From Prostheceraeus crozeri (Eukaryota; Platyhelminthes; Polycladida; Euryleptidae): 64,000 bases of DNA. The notes beneath the pieces were generated by a model. That model searched no databases. It was not told the origin of the DNA and saw only the letters and a list, made by a program, of their open reading frames with translations. The stretch is from assembly GCA_907163375.1 (NCBI GenBank), contig CAJQUW010007545.1:488001-552000 (forward strand), written 5' to 3'. Of the stretch, positions 11,098 to 23,024 are shown one piece after another. Positions within the stretch are counted from its first letter, which is position 1, and the number at the start of each line of letters is the position of its first letter. The translations under genes were made by a program, and so were the position numbers.

Positions 11098-11569
11098 ATG
11101 GTGCAGTGTTGTGTCTCCGGATGTCCCAACAACACCAATGCTGAACATAAAAACATAAGCTTCCACAGATTCCCAACAGACACTTCCTTACTCAATAAAT
11201 GGTGTCGCAGCATAGGACGCAATGATTTTACTCCTAATGAACATAGTCGTGTATGCTCTGACCACTTCGCCGAAACAGACAAGACAAAGAATCTGCGATA
11301 TGCTATGTTATCAGGCCAATATCGAACAAATCAACCTCTTTTTCGTTTGCGACCTAACGCGATCCCATGTCTCAAAATTGGTAGACAACTGCTAACTGTA
11401 AATACAACTTTATTCAAACGTAAGCGATCTTCGGTCGTTGCTAAGTTGGACACAAGTCGACAACAGTTACAGCATGAAAATGATTTGGCAGACTTGCATG
11501 ACTCTCTCAAAGCATCACCTCAAGCAAGTTCAGAAGACGATGATTTCCACTCTGTCCCAGAGATGAAAG
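11098..11569 (+). CDS. THAP zinc-finger protein, first exon
   Basis: An ATG at 11098 opens a THAP domain at residues 1 to about 92: C4-x4-C9, then FHRFPTD, Trp35, and C53-SD-H56-F57 complete the C2CH zinc site; NAIPCLK stands where the AVPTIF box normally closes the fold. THAP domains bind DNA in P-element-type transposases and in host regulators. After the domain comes an acidic tail (SSEDDDF). The reading reaches AAAG|GTAAGC, a strong splice donor, at 11569/11570 (phase 1); the extension to 11622 is probably intronic. No second exon was found before the right inverted arm at 11712, so the downstream exons seem deleted or distant. Confidence 0.75.
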
Positions 11570-12090
11570 GTAAGCGTGATGGAGTATGCTTGACATGTAT
11601 TGATCCTATAACCAATCTGTGAAAAATGTTAGAAATACCAGTGCTTCTCAGAATTCTGGAAATTCCTAAAATGCGTCATGAAAAGTGTCACTCGTCACCA
11701 TCTTTCTATATTCAGCATATTTGGTGCAATAGTTGTTGAATGATGAATGAACTCCTAGATAATAGAAGCGTGTCGCGTGTAGCTGTCAAAGACAGGCTTC
11801 CGTGCAAGTTGTGGACTATTGAGAAACAAATAATTGTCCAGGAATTAGAATTCTCTGCGAGCTCCTTCATGATCAAGTGCTACGTGTCGCATAAGTCCTC
11901 CAGTCGATATTAGAGGCATAAAAATTGTCCACTGAGTATTTGAGTGATCTAGTTTTAGCATAATTGCAGACTAAAATATAAATCGCAAATATAATACATT
12001 AAAAAAATTCTTTATGAGCAAACAATTTATTGCAACAGGAACCTGAATCAATCAGTTAATTGATATGCGAAATTGATACAATCAATTAAG

Positions 12091-12210
12091 TGGGATGAGA
12101 AAAGTCCTTTGCATTGATAAAATACATTTTTATTGCTCGACCTAATAAGGCGTTATTCCCAAAGGCCTCGACCTAATAAAATTATCAATAAAAAGGACTC
12201 CTCTCATCCA
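12091..12210. mobile_element. 120-bp MITE with duplicated inner motif
   Basis: The ends TGGGATGAGAAAAGTCC and GGACTCCTCTCATCCA are inverted, and the similarity continues through GATAAAAT/ATTATC. The word CTCGACCTAATAA occurs twice in direct orientation in the middle. It sits just outside the right arm of the long-repeat element and is absent from the left side, so it inserted later. Confidence 0.55.
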
Positions 12211-14434
12211 ACTCATGATGTCTAGTCCTTTATTCTCAACAAAACAATCAATTAATTGATAATCAAAACATCATGCATTCAGTTGATAATTTCAGCATAG
12301 TAATTGCGGTGATATTGTAGACCCGTAGACCCGGTGCTTGGCAACTCGTTATCAGTTTTTGACTAATGCTCTAAACCCCCCCTCCCCTATTCAAGCCTGT
12401 AATACCAATTTCATTAACTTAAATTGACTCAATGAAACTCTTCCATCATCAATTTTCTTCAGAGAATTCTCCGATTAAGATCACATTTCTAATTAGAAAT
12501 CGATTCTTAAATAAGGTACCCTATAACTGGCTCTAAGTTAAATTCGAATGGTCATTTTTAAGGAATAAAGCTTCATTAAACTTCTAATCAGCTTTAACAC
12601 TCATATTGTTCTATGTAAGAATAAGCAGCTATATGAGAATGACCAGAACATGTAAACATTATCTTAACAGATAAATTACAATAATATACTATGTACTGAA
12701 TAACAAATGTAGTTGAGCCATACGTTTGTCAGGCACGGCAACCAAGCACGGTAAAATTGGTTTCGTATGCCGCAACCGTGCCCATGTTCGTTACCGTGCC
12801 TGGAAAAAAGCCGGGTAATGACCGCCGTGCCCGTTCCCGTGTACCCGGTCGATCCTGAAGCAAGAACCTGAGTAAAATCATCAGTGACAAAAAATAGGTG
12901 TTTTGTACATAGTTGCAATTTTGCTTGTTTCATGCGATCACCTAAAAATTGATTTCACAAAAATATTAAATAAAAGAATATGGTTTCAAGTTGGAAGTGA
13001 TAAAAAAACCTTGGTGAGTCCTAAGCTCAGTGTAATCCCTGCCCAGGGGAAGGAGCGAGAAGCCAAAATCGAAACACCAAATTTTGTGCAGTTGCAATTT
13101 TTTCTAAAAAAACACCGTCTCGGATGACTTGTATTGACTATATTTTGTAGGGGTAAAATCAGTATCAAAGGAATATATATACACATGCACAGAAGATCAA
13201 GTTTCACACGAGCGCTTTCGCTGTCTCTATTCGTGCGTAGCGACCGAATGAAATAATAATGTAGGGTGTCAATTGCTAGCTTTAACGTGATTTACATGAC
13301 GTCATAGAAATTCGCAACTCAATTAATCGAACAAATAAGTATGGAAGTTGACAGAAAGTGATTTACAATGAAAATCTGCTTAAACGAAAATATGAAATGA
13401 ATGAAAGCTACCACGACTATGGACAAAATCTTTTAGGACACACAGTACAATATCTTTACTCCTTGATATTGTTGTACAGTATATACATGTCATTTGCTCG
13501 ACCCCATCGAAAAAGATCTCATCCTAATGAGTTTTCGAAGATAAATTGAGATATCAGTTTAAAATGACGAACTAGTAGATCTCTTTACCTTTGTTACTTT
13601 TAAGAACTTCTCGAACGGCATTTTCACATTTCCTACAAGTCATCTGTACAGCAAATTCTATCTGAAAAGGAAATAAAAACATCGTATTGAAAAGATTTTA
13701 CTGAACATTCACTCTGGGTGATAACGCGCATCTCCATAGTGAAATATATATCATCAGTAAAACAGGGAAAATTACCTTGAGAGTAAAGGATAAGAAGAAA
13801 AATCTGAAATTTTGAAGATGAAATTGAATGAAGTAGGCACGATAATAGTTCTAGAAGCTTCATTAGCTGAAGGACGATTGAGGAAAGCGTAAAATACAAG
13901 GGGATTAGATTGATTGTTTATCAATGAAAATTATGACTTCTAACCCACTTAGTGACAGATCACACTAGTTCACAACCACTGAGCCAAATTCACGACCCAC
14001 AATCTCTAAATTGTGATGATCCACAACCTCGACCAGCGGCGGTAGTCTATCAACTGATGACGACTACCGGCGGCGATCGAAAAGCCTTCCAGATTTAAGC
14101 TGATGGTTTTAAACAAAAATAATGTGAGATCAGCAAGCTGGGCTCCACAGGTGGAAAAATGGAAACAAATAAAACTCAATGTATGCTATTTCAAACAATT
14201 TGACAATATAGGTTTAGATTTAGAGCTCACCTGCACATCGTCTTTCTTCTCCATTTCTGAAAAATTGAAGAATCTGTTAATTTACTTCTCCATAACAAAT
14301 CAGCTTCAAAAATTATGAATCGTTGATTGCCAACCATCAACTTGTGTCAGCAGTTAAAGTGAGCAAGATAAAACACTACATTATAATTAGGAAAACGGGC
14401 ACTAGAAAAAAACACATCATTATGATAACAGGTA
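12211..14434. other. no recognised gene
   Basis: Only low-level repeats were seen. 12725-12860 is GC-rich with several inverted CACGG/CCGTG words (CAGGCACGG opposite CCGTGCCTGG) and may be a decayed MITE end. The remainder is AT-rich without family matches. Confidence 0.4.
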
Positions 14435-14443
14435 CTAGTAAAA

Positions 14444-14922
14444 TAGAGATAAAAACCAGTCACCGGCTTGGCTGGACCGGTATGTATTCCGACTTTTATT
14501 ATTCTAAGCACTGAGAAAATTAGCGTCATGGTAACTAACCGCATCGTATACTATTATATTAATTTGCTGAGAAACAATGATCAGGCCTAGTTTTGTACTC
14601 TTTTCCTATCAGTGAAATGCATTCGTACTAAGACTGACTTCTCACCTGAGTAATGCACTTGGCATGTTGAGCCTAAGCGAAAATATTACTCCATGCAGAA
14701 GATTTGTCCGTGGGTCTATGCTAGTTATGCCTTAATAATTTCTGTTGAATCTTGAAGGCCTGTCTTGATTTATAATTTTCAATATTAGCGTCATCAGTAT
14801 TTTTGGTGACTTGCTACTGGTATGAAACCGGTCTGAGTGTGGATTGTGGCCGGCCTACTGCCTAGAGGTTGCCGGCAGCCGGACCAGACAGGCCCGAGAA
14901 TCTCGACCGGTTTCCATCTCTG
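14444..14922. mobile_element. hAT-type MITE
   Basis: The left end reads TAGAGATAAAAACCAGTC; the reverse complement of the right end reads CAGAGATGGAAACCGGTC, an 18-bp terminal repeat with four differences. The flanks CTAGTAAA (14435-14442) and CTAGGAAA (14923-14930) match at 7 of 8 positions, fitting the 8-bp target duplication of hAT elements. The interior has more inverted GC-rich words and no coding. Confidence 0.65.
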
Positions 14923-15433
14923 CTAGGAAATGAATGAAACACATTGTACATGTACTTCACTCACATCTACTGTGTTCAAAATATGATTGTAATTTCACTA
15001 TATAAGAATATGATTTTGACATTTTAAAGAACAGCATCAGTGCAAAAAAAATAGTCTAAGATTCGTAAACATCTTTGATCAGTACATGGCTATGAAAAAC
15101 GTAAACGGGCTCTTCCCATCTGGTAAATTTCAAAAAAGCCAAATTCCGTATATGTAATTAATGATATTTAGATAATACCACAAAAGCGACTTTCGATCGA
15201 CCGATTGAATTAAAGGAATTGTTGGATTATGCATTCATAGTCTATGGCTCATTCCCTCATGTATACATATGGTCAATGGCATCATGATTTTGCATTCATG
15301 TGTGCATATACGAGCAGTAAACGGCTGATTCCAATGAGCTTATTACGAGGGTCACTCCATAGGTCTTTAGACTAGCTCTGAAGGAATGCGCCAAATTAAA
15401 TGAAACTTTTCTCGATGATTCCTCTAAACGTTA

Positions 15434-16202
15434 TTATCGATTGGTGAAAAGTTTAGCGCTGGCCGGTGAACAATCATCACTCGGTCTGCGCTTAAAGGTG
15501 GTCAAGACCAGTTTGCGCCGAAACCAGTTGTGCGCCAAAGCCGCCTCGAACGCCTCCCGTGCTTCTTCAGGAGACTTGAAACGAACTCCTCGGATCTTAT
15601 TCTTCACTTTCGGAAAGAGAAAAAAGTCACACGGCAGCAAATCCGGGGAATAAGGCGGGTGGGGAAGCAGTCGAATTGACCGCTCTTGCATGAAATCTTG
15701 AGTTCCAGCTGCGGTGTGGGCACTGGCGTTGTCGTGATGCCACAAGAGTCCTCTCGTTCTCGTCTTCGGACGCCTCCTGCTCCAGCTTTCCAGCACTTGT
15801 GGAATGCAAGCAGTGAAGTACCAGTCTGCAGTCACTGTTCTTTGAGTTCCAGTGGCACAGTGACGACACGGCCAACAGCACAGAAGAATGAGGCCACCAT
15901 TTCTTTTCCGATGCTCCGACTGCGAATGCATTTTTGTGGTGCATTTTCTCCAGAAAAGACCCACTGGCTGGACTGGCGCTTTGGTCTCAGGGTCGTATTG
16001 ATAAATCCACACCTCGTCACCAGTGACCATGTCCCAGACTTGCTTAGTAGCTCCGCCGTCAAACTTCTGTAGCATGAAATTGCAAAAGTCGATCCGTTTT
16101 TGTTTCTGCTCCTCCGTGAGCAAGTGTGGGATCCAACGAGCAGAAAGCTTTCGTAGCCGAAGATGATCATGTAGAATCCTATTCAACGATGCCGATGACA
16201 AG
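15434..16202 (-). pseudogene. mariner transposase, catalytic half
   Basis: The DD34D core is intact: VTGDEVWIYQYDPETK (first Asp), HHDNASAHTA (second Asp), then PPYSPDLLPCDFFLFPKVK (third Asp), as in mariner transposases that cut and paste at TA sites. The reading begins inside ASLNRILHDHLRLRKLSARW, and about 30-40 residues usually found before it are missing on both sides of the break. It stays open to near the terminal repeat, so the element was fairly young when it was interrupted. The open reading on the opposite strand is a shadow. Confidence 0.85.
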
Positions 16203-16345
16203 CAGAGTTGGAAGTGGGTCAACGAAACTTGACCCATGACCCACCTGACCCACGGCATAACGACCCACCTGACCCACCGACTTTTCACGAAAACATGACC
16301 CACGACCCACTACATCTTTGATCCACTTGACCTACCTACTGCAAG
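16203..16345. mobile_element. hAT-like end with GACCCAC repeats
   Basis: The break in the mariner gene is followed by CAGAGTTGGAAGTGGGTCA, a typical hAT terminus, and then many copies of ACCTGACCCAC/GACCCACC. No opposite end was found, so this is probably a truncated element at the left edge of the inserted block. Confidence 0.45.
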
Positions 16346-17025
16346 GGTGAATGATATGAGTGCAATTTCCTTTTTTGGTATCATCTTTAGTTTCATTTCC
16401 ATTCAAGATTCTAGGTCTATCTACACTGTAGGTAGAGGCCTCGTAGCATCAAAATTGTTGTTAAGATTTGTTATGAAGATTCAAGTGTATCAGATCACTT
16501 GTCACATGATAAATAGACATGCAACCTCATCAAAATTATCAAAGTTCATGCACCACAAATGCCTAAGTTTCTAAAAAAATTTAAACGATTATGTTTCTTG
16601 TTATAATTCTTGACTATCCTTTTTAGTGCTACCTATTTAAGTCGCAGAAAGATGATTAGTTAAGTTGAGGGCCTAACACTAAATTTCAAATTTTACATTT
16701 CTTTTTACAATGAAGTTAAGAAATAAGACTGCAGTAGGCCTAAATCCTTCATGCATGCATTTATTATGTTGTATACTACATGTGTGAAAATTATCCTACA
16801 AAAATCGTCAAACTAATATTTTGTTGCTTCTGATGGCAATCGATTCAAATTTCATTTACTTCCGCTAATATTAGATTTAAGTAGAAGGTTGTATATTTGA
16901 TGTAAGAATGACATTCATTGAAAAGCAAATGGAGTAAGCATGCGTAACGCGTGAACAGAAAATTGCACGATGACAAGATTATAATTCACTAATTAGCTTA
17001 CAATGTACATATAGATGAACTGATA
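16346..17025. other. no recognised gene
   Basis: AT-rich sequence between the hAT-like end and the Tc1 element. A 10-bp word, CGATGACAAG, occurs at 16193-16202 and again at 16968-16977. Confidence 0.4.
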
Positions 17026-17027
17026 TA

Positions 17028-18461
17028 CCATAGTGGCCAAAATATTAGCCCACCCTTAGATTTACCTAAAGTATAAAGCGATACGATTAAGCGTCTTCTG
17101 TCGTGTTCTTTTCATTTGAATACGATATCTATGATTTCATAAATGAGTCATTAATGATGGTCTGATGCAGTGAAATCTGTTTACTTCGATTTGACGTGAT
17201 CACAGATTTGAATTTCGAATTTTTGAATCAGAATGGAAATGATTCAGAATTCTACTTTTCGTTCATTTCTTCGCATTATGGGTTGCAAGAAAGACATCAC
17301 AGACTTTTGTCGAGGACAGATAAGTGCATATGCCAAAATGAATCTATCTCATGCTGACATTGCACGTCGATTAAAGATTTCACGGCGATCTGTGAAGAGA
17401 CACTTGGATCGAGAATCATTGGGGCTACCGGTAACCAACAATCGCTATCTTTCCGGCAGGAAGAGGTGTACGACCGATAGAGAGGACAGATTCATCAAGT
17501 CTCTTGTTACCAAAGACCCTACAAAGCCATCTGCAAACATCGCTCACGCTGCATCAGAACTTAACATCTCCGTGAGTGATCGCACTATCCGTCGTAGATT
17601 AACAGATGATTTCAATCTAACAGCAAGGAGACCTACAAAGAAACAGTTATTAACAGAGAAACAGAGACTGGCTCGAATCAAGTTCTGTAATCTTCACAAG
17701 GATAAATCGCCGGACTGGTGGGAGAATGTGATGTTTACTGATGAATCTACATTTCAACAAGTTCGAAGCTGCGGATATAACTACATTCGAAGACCACCGA
17801 ACCGAAGGTACGATCCGAAATTACGATCAAAACCGTGAAACATCCTCCGTCAATCATGTGTTGGGGCGCCATTACTGCCAAAGGTCGGGCTGGTATTGCA
17901 TTCCTGGAGAAAGGGAAACGACTAAATTCTCAAGGTTATATCGAAATTCCTCGATGAGAAAGTGAAATTGCACATGAATATCCATGGAGTGACTTACTTT
18001 CAACAAGACTCCGCACCCTGTCACGTATCAAAAGTGACTAAAAGGTGTTCGTAGATAATCAAGTTCAACTACTGGAAAACTGGCCGGCGAATTCCCCGGA
18101 TCTCAATGTCATCGAGAATTGCTGGTCTGTAATGAAGTCAAAAGTCAATCTTCATTGTCCTTCTTCCGAAAGTGATCTTCTTCGGATTTTGAAATCTGTT
18201 TGGATCTCCGAAATATCTCCGGAATACTGTCGGCGATTGGTAAGATCCATGCCATCGCGCATCCAAGCTGTCCTTGATAACAGAGGTTATCCTACCAAAT
18301 ATTGATTCTAGTGATCTTCTTACATCATGTTTCTATGAAATAGATTGTTTTCGAATTCAATAAATGATAGTGATGGATATTTTTTGAGTTTTAGTTCCAA
18401 ATGAGACGGAAACCAAAAACATGATATTTCAGTGGGTGGGCTAATATTTTGGCCACTATGG
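17028..18461 (+). mobile_element. Tc1-type transposon, 1,434 bp
   Basis: The terminal repeats are identical over about 28 bp, beginning CCATAGTGGCCAAAATATTA, and are flanked by TA on both sides (17026-17027, 18462-18463), the standard Tc1/mariner target duplication. The transposase lies inside on the plus strand. The identical ends suggest a recent insertion despite the broken gene. Confidence 0.88.
17233..18305 (+). pseudogene. Tc1 transposase, frameshifted
   Basis: The N-terminus has two helix-turn-helix units (SHADIARRLKISRRSVKRHL and ISVSDRTIRRRL), as in Tc1 paired-type DNA-binding regions. The catalytic triad is present: MFTDEST (Asp), FQQDSAPCH (Asp), NSPDLNVIENCW (Glu), the DD34E class, ending in GYPTKY-stop at 18305. 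The likely start is ATG 17278, with a further in-frame ATG at 17233. Three frame changes occur, near 17835, 17950 and 18045, so no full protein is made. Full length otherwise, about 345 residues. Confidence 0.85.
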
Positions 18462-18463
18462 TA

Positions 18464-19805
18464 TATGAGTGGCGTTACATGTGCGAGTACGCTGTGATAA
18501 CAATCACAAGCGACATCCTGTAAATATTCCTATTTTTATTGATGCCAATTCAAATATCAAAACGAAACTTTTTATTGATACGAAGTGTCAAGAAATATCT
18601 CCTCACAGAGCTCTGCCATAATTAGTCTGTGTGAAAGGGATAAGTCTATATCAATGACCGTCGTATGAATTAGCGTATTTCAGATTATCATGCATCGAAT
18701 GAGCAATGAGATGCATGGAACATGTACGATGCGAAAGTAAATTGACTATCTTTTCTAAGTATCGGCTAAATACTTCCGATATGAAGCATGCATATTATCA
18801 AGATATTTTCATCAATTACATATTTCGAAAATATTTAGGCTCTGATCAATCTTTACCAGAGATTTACCATTCTAATCTCTACCAGGGGATATTTTCTACG
18901 AAAGACCAACAAAATCAAACGGAACAAGCAAAACGAAGGTCAGCTGGCATTGCAAGAAAATTTTCAAGATTAATGATACCTCTGAATACCTGACTTCATC
19001 AGTAGCTGTATCTATGAAATCAAGGTCACACATCATTGAGTATAGTCAGACATAGCGACCGAGGACCGAGCATACACAATTGTACTCAAAAAACTTCTCC
19101 CCACCAACCAACATCTCTCAGTAGACAGCAGCAATTGTTTTCGAGCCTTTAATTTGTGTGAATTCCGCCCCCTTTCGAAACTGTATGAGGCTTGTGAAAG
19201 TCAATGGTGTTGCATATTTTGACTGTGCGCATCCATCACCCCTTTCAGTGACACTGACTCAATCAGTGGCGTCTTCTCCGTACCTGCGAGGCCTTCGGCG
19301 CATCCTCAAAAATTATTTTCCAACAATTATGAAAATGAAAAGTGTCATCATTCATTTATGTTCGATAGCCTCTCGTGATAGCTGTGCACAGCTTTCCGTC
19401 TCAAAATCAGACGCCCAACCTCATAGTGAACAGTTTTGTAGCACGTGCTTGAATCACAACTGTTTTCTTCGAACAATTAGACACACAAGCTAGTCGTGTT
19501 TGCAGACGGAGCACTGATGTTCAGACAGTGAAAGAGAGTTGTTGGCGTGTGAGACAGCAAGCGCACGCGCCCGCGCCAATATTGGCTTTCCCGATAGACA
19601 TAATGCTTTGCCTTCTCCAATTTTTGCAATGAAATTCTACGCAATTCTTGATCGAGGCGCGGTACCTAAATACAGTAAGGGAAGCGCAACCCAATTGTTC
19701 CTGCCTTCGTTTAGTGTGAGAGAGGCCACTACGTCAACAGTAGCAGATGGCTGTCGTTCAGACAAGACTGCGATCAGATGATGAGCGTTCTCCAATTGGA
19801 TTCCA
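18464..19805. other. no recognised gene
   Basis: Open stretches of about 80-110 residues exist, but none shows a family signature. A short GC-rich patch lies near 19560-19580. This is filler between two transposons in the inserted block. Confidence 0.4.
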
Positions 19806-19809
19806 TTAA

Positions 19810-22500
19810 TGATAACCAAATCCGAATAAAATTAGATTTCACATGTTGATTCTTCATTATATTGTTAACATGTCCAAAAACATTTAGAAGAAACTATCGT
19901 GTACTTCCAGCATAATCGACTGTATCATCTTACTGTAATAATTAGTTTTCGAGTACATCTTTAGCTGAGGAAAAATAGATTTCTGCGAATCGAATGAACT
20001 CTATTACACATTCCAGCGGTTGATTCATATTTCTATGAAGACAGAGCTTTGAGTAAAATTTTGTTTGATGCTAGCGCATGGATATCGCGCGCTATGGTAG
20101 AAACGCGTTTGCAGCCCGCATGCTACGGTAGAGTCAGTTGAGTCAGCACCATACTGTATTGGATGTTCATGTCAGGGTGGAGACTGTTGTCCTTAACAAC
20201 AGAATCCCAAGTTGCATTCTTTGCGCGCGTGTTGTAAGCTGAACATTTTTAACACATTGGTCTACAATGCATGACGAACATGCTAAAGCGCTGAGTCGCA
20301 TCTGCCGTCGATGTGGTGCTGTTGGCACATTATCTTCTAAAATGATTCATATATCGCAATCTTGTGAGGACTATTTACAAATTTGGAATATCGATTTATC
20401 TCACGACGACGAGGAATATGCACCGAGAGTATTGTGCAAGACTTGTTACACAAACCTAAAAGATTTGAAGAACGACAGGCAAGTCAAGGTTGGGGCCGAT
20501 TGCACATCGAATAAGCAATACTTTCTTCGGTATTTATAGAAGCACTAGCATGACACGATCTGATGAGTCTATTTGCAATCCAGATGCACCTTGCTATACT
20601 TGCAGTTTAGTAATTGATCATAAAAGCCGCTCCTTGAATGAACAGAGACAATTGTCCAAAAAACAAAAATCAGGTAGAAAAAGAGCAGCACAAACTAGTT
20701 CTCCAGTCAAACTGACCTGCTCAAACTGTGTAAAAGTGTTGTCATCGACTGAGTTAGAGTTTCCCGAGCGGCATCAATGCGGCGGTCCTACTCAAACATT
20801 ACATAATATCTGTAGCTCAATTAAAAAGTCACAGCTTTCAGATCAAATTGCATCCAGCATCTGTTCTGACAAAATCAGATCCTCTAACTCCGCTTGCAGC
20901 TCCACAAGTTTGCGTCGGGTAAGAGGCCCTCCACTTAAACTCCGCTTTACCGATGACTCTAAATTACAAAAGAGAATGGATATTCGTAGTTTGATCGGAT
21001 TGAAAAGTTTATCTAACTGTATTTCGAACAATGTCCTGAAGCGATTAAATTCAGTTATTGGAAATGATGTTAAGTTTCCTAGTATGTCAGCATTTTATGC
21101 ATCACGTGATGCAAGCCTTAGTCGATTTTTTAGTTGCACTGATGAAATTGAGTTTGAATGTGATAGTGGAAGTGATGAAAAGGTGAAGAGATATTTACCG
21201 TTTGTTTTTTGCAACGACATTGTTGGTTTGATAGCAGAGTGGACGACTGACAGTTTTGACGAAAATGATTTGATAGTAAAATTGTCTGTTGACCACGGTC
21301 AAGAATTTCTCAAGGTTGGTGTTCAAATCATAAATCAGCCTGAGTTTTCGAATTCTCCTTCAGAGTTATTGATTATCGCTGCTGTTGGAGCACCGGAGTC
21401 CAGACAAAATTTGCTCACCATTTTCTCCATTGATTTATTTCGCTTACTTTTTGAAAGCCCTCGACTCAAGGTTATCCACGTAGCGGATAACAAGTGTCTA
21501 CAATTGATGTTCGGCATTAGTACTGGTCGTTCCAAGCATCTGTGTGTGTCTTTTGTACTTGGGTTAATGGCTCCTTTTCGGTGAATAATGCTCTACGTTC
21601 AGGCAAATTTCATGATGAACAACTCGAAAAGCTCATATCTGAATATGATTCTGATATAAGAAAAGCAAAAGAATGCTTCAATTGCATGTCACCCTCAAAA
21701 TTTAGCTCAGAGACACCGAATTTGTACAAATGTGAAATACCGATTTTGCATGTTATGTTGGGAATAGTACAGAATTTGAATTGTCTGCAGAGGAGAAGTC
21801 GACAATTGATAGACTATTGTTCAGATTAGGGGCGCATCGATCCTCCTATCATGGCAAGGCTTTCGAAGGCCGCGGCGTTCGAATGAATTTGGAAAATATT
21901 GACCAGTTTCCTCAATGCTTTGCCCGAACGTCTGCCTGTACAGCATTGCGTAGATTCAAAGACGTCATCGACAACTGTGGCGGTGTCTTGCGAAAGAACG
22001 ATTATTTGAATTCAAAGAAGCTTTATGTCAGGCTAGAATTGAGCCTTTTTTTGAAGACGCATCTTTTGGATCATGTTCAAGAATCTTTTTTCAATTCTAG
22101 AAGAGCTGTGTCCTTTTCCTGATCCAGGCTTGGGATGGACTGGTGAGCAGGCTATCGAATCGATTCACCATCACTTAGCTCAAATATGGCAAAGATACAA
22201 AAAGCTCCCCGGATGCTGTAAGAGACAATTGATGAAAGCAGTTATTGATTTTAATTACATACGTTTCCTCACAGCTTTCTCTTCTTAGAATTATGTGAAT
22301 GTGTAATAGAGTTCATTCGATTCGCAGAAATCTATTTTTCCTCAGCTAAAGATGTACTCGAAAACTAATTATTACAGTAAGATGATACAGTCGATTATGC
22401 TGGAAGTACACGATAGTTTCTTCTAAATGTTTTTGGACATGTTAACAATATAATGAAGAATCAACATGTGAAATCTAATTTTATTCGGATTTGGTTATCA
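19810..22500 (+). mobile_element. unassigned DNA transposon with identical 203-bp ends
   Basis: 19811-20013 and 22297-22499 are inverted copies with no difference I can see over 203 bp, starting GATAACCAAATCCGAATAAA. The flanks read TTAA on the left and TTGA on the right (or ATTAAT/ATTGAT), suggesting a TTAA-like target. The interior encodes one cysteine-rich, apparently DDE-type transposase; its stop lies 8 bp before the right terminal repeat. It lies wholly inside the block that splits the mariner. Confidence 0.8.
20267..22288 (+). pseudogene. putative DDE transposase, cysteine-rich N-terminus
   Basis: Start ATG 20267. The first module has CRRC and about 40 residues later CKTC, a four-cysteine layout like ZAD-type fingers. 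The second has CYTC, CSNC and HQC. The catalytic part shows VKLSVDHGQEF (candidate first Asp, near 21290), VIHVADNKCLQLMFG (second Asp, near 21485), the CVFC pair, ILHVMLG, SSYHGKAFEGRG, and WTGEQAIESIHHHL (candidate Glu, near 22155). The order of DxG, CxxC, LHxxLG, GxxF and ExxES resembles RAG1/Transib-like cores, but I cannot place it in a superfamily. The frame changes four times (near 20495, 21545, 21800 and 22090); the second is at a TG dinucleotide run. Either decayed or affected by sequence errors. Confidence 0.65.
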
Positions 22501-23020
22501 TTGATTTCTGATAGGCAAAAAAGTTGTTAATTTTTTTGCTCAAAATATATAATTTTGCATTGTTACGTACATATCTCAAAAGTATGACGATAGAATCGTT
22601 TTATATGAATATATAAGCTATATTATGACATTAGAAGTCTATCTAAACTTTTGGAATGAAATTCGGATTTTTATTTAATGGAATATACTGACTTCAACAT
22701 AGTATACTACTTATAAGTAGTATTTTGAGTAAAATTCTAATTTGCAGGGCAATAACACGATAGAATTTTCTCCAAATTCATGAGTATCCTCCTTTTAACA
22801 TGTTATGTTGATACTATGTTTCAAATACGTATTCGGATTTCATTATGACTGTCAAAATTACTGGTAAACCTAGTGAGTAGTATGAAATGCACATAAATGT
22901 GAAATATTTGAAAACTACACGACTGATTTTTATCGAATTTAGTGTGTGATGTCCTATGACTATGACAATGTCACATGCAAAAGATGAAGTCATTCGGATT
23001 TTTTTTCATTTATTCGTAAA
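22483..23020. repeat. degenerate 160-180 bp periodic repeat
   Basis: ATTCGGATTT recurs at 22483 (inside the transposon's right terminal repeat), 22661, 22831 and 22992, spaced 178, 170 and about 161 bp. Between copies there are loosely conserved blocks (ACACGATAGAATT-like, then ATGTTATG..GACTATG-like). It may be an old satellite that started from, or was the target of, the neighbouring transposon end. Confidence 0.4.
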
Positions 23021-23024
23021 ATAT

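Larger units (their letters stand above)
8283..12037. mobile_element. long-inverted-repeat element with a THAP exon
   Basis: 8283-8605 and 11712-12037 are inverted homologues of about 325 bp, clearly diverged by eye. Shared blocks include AAATTGTTTGCTCAT, TTTTTATGCCTCTAATATCG, GACACGTAGCACT and CTCAATAGTCCAC. CAATTAATTGAT words lie outside both arms. The interior holds a THAP-domain exon at 11098 and a nested MITE at 9693-10308. THAP domains are known in P-element and Kolobok transposases, so this may be a deletion derivative of such an element that kept only its first coding exon. True ends and target duplication were not determined. Confidence 0.5.

Noticed and set aside
15686-16072. 128-residue plus-strand reading
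   Set aside because: Antisense shadow of the mariner catalytic domain; low-complexity Ser/Thr content without a family pattern.
16193-16977. 10-bp direct repeat CGATGACAAG as target duplication of a single insertion
   Set aside because: The mariner coding does not resume after the second copy, and the sequence between has no matching ends; probably coincidence.
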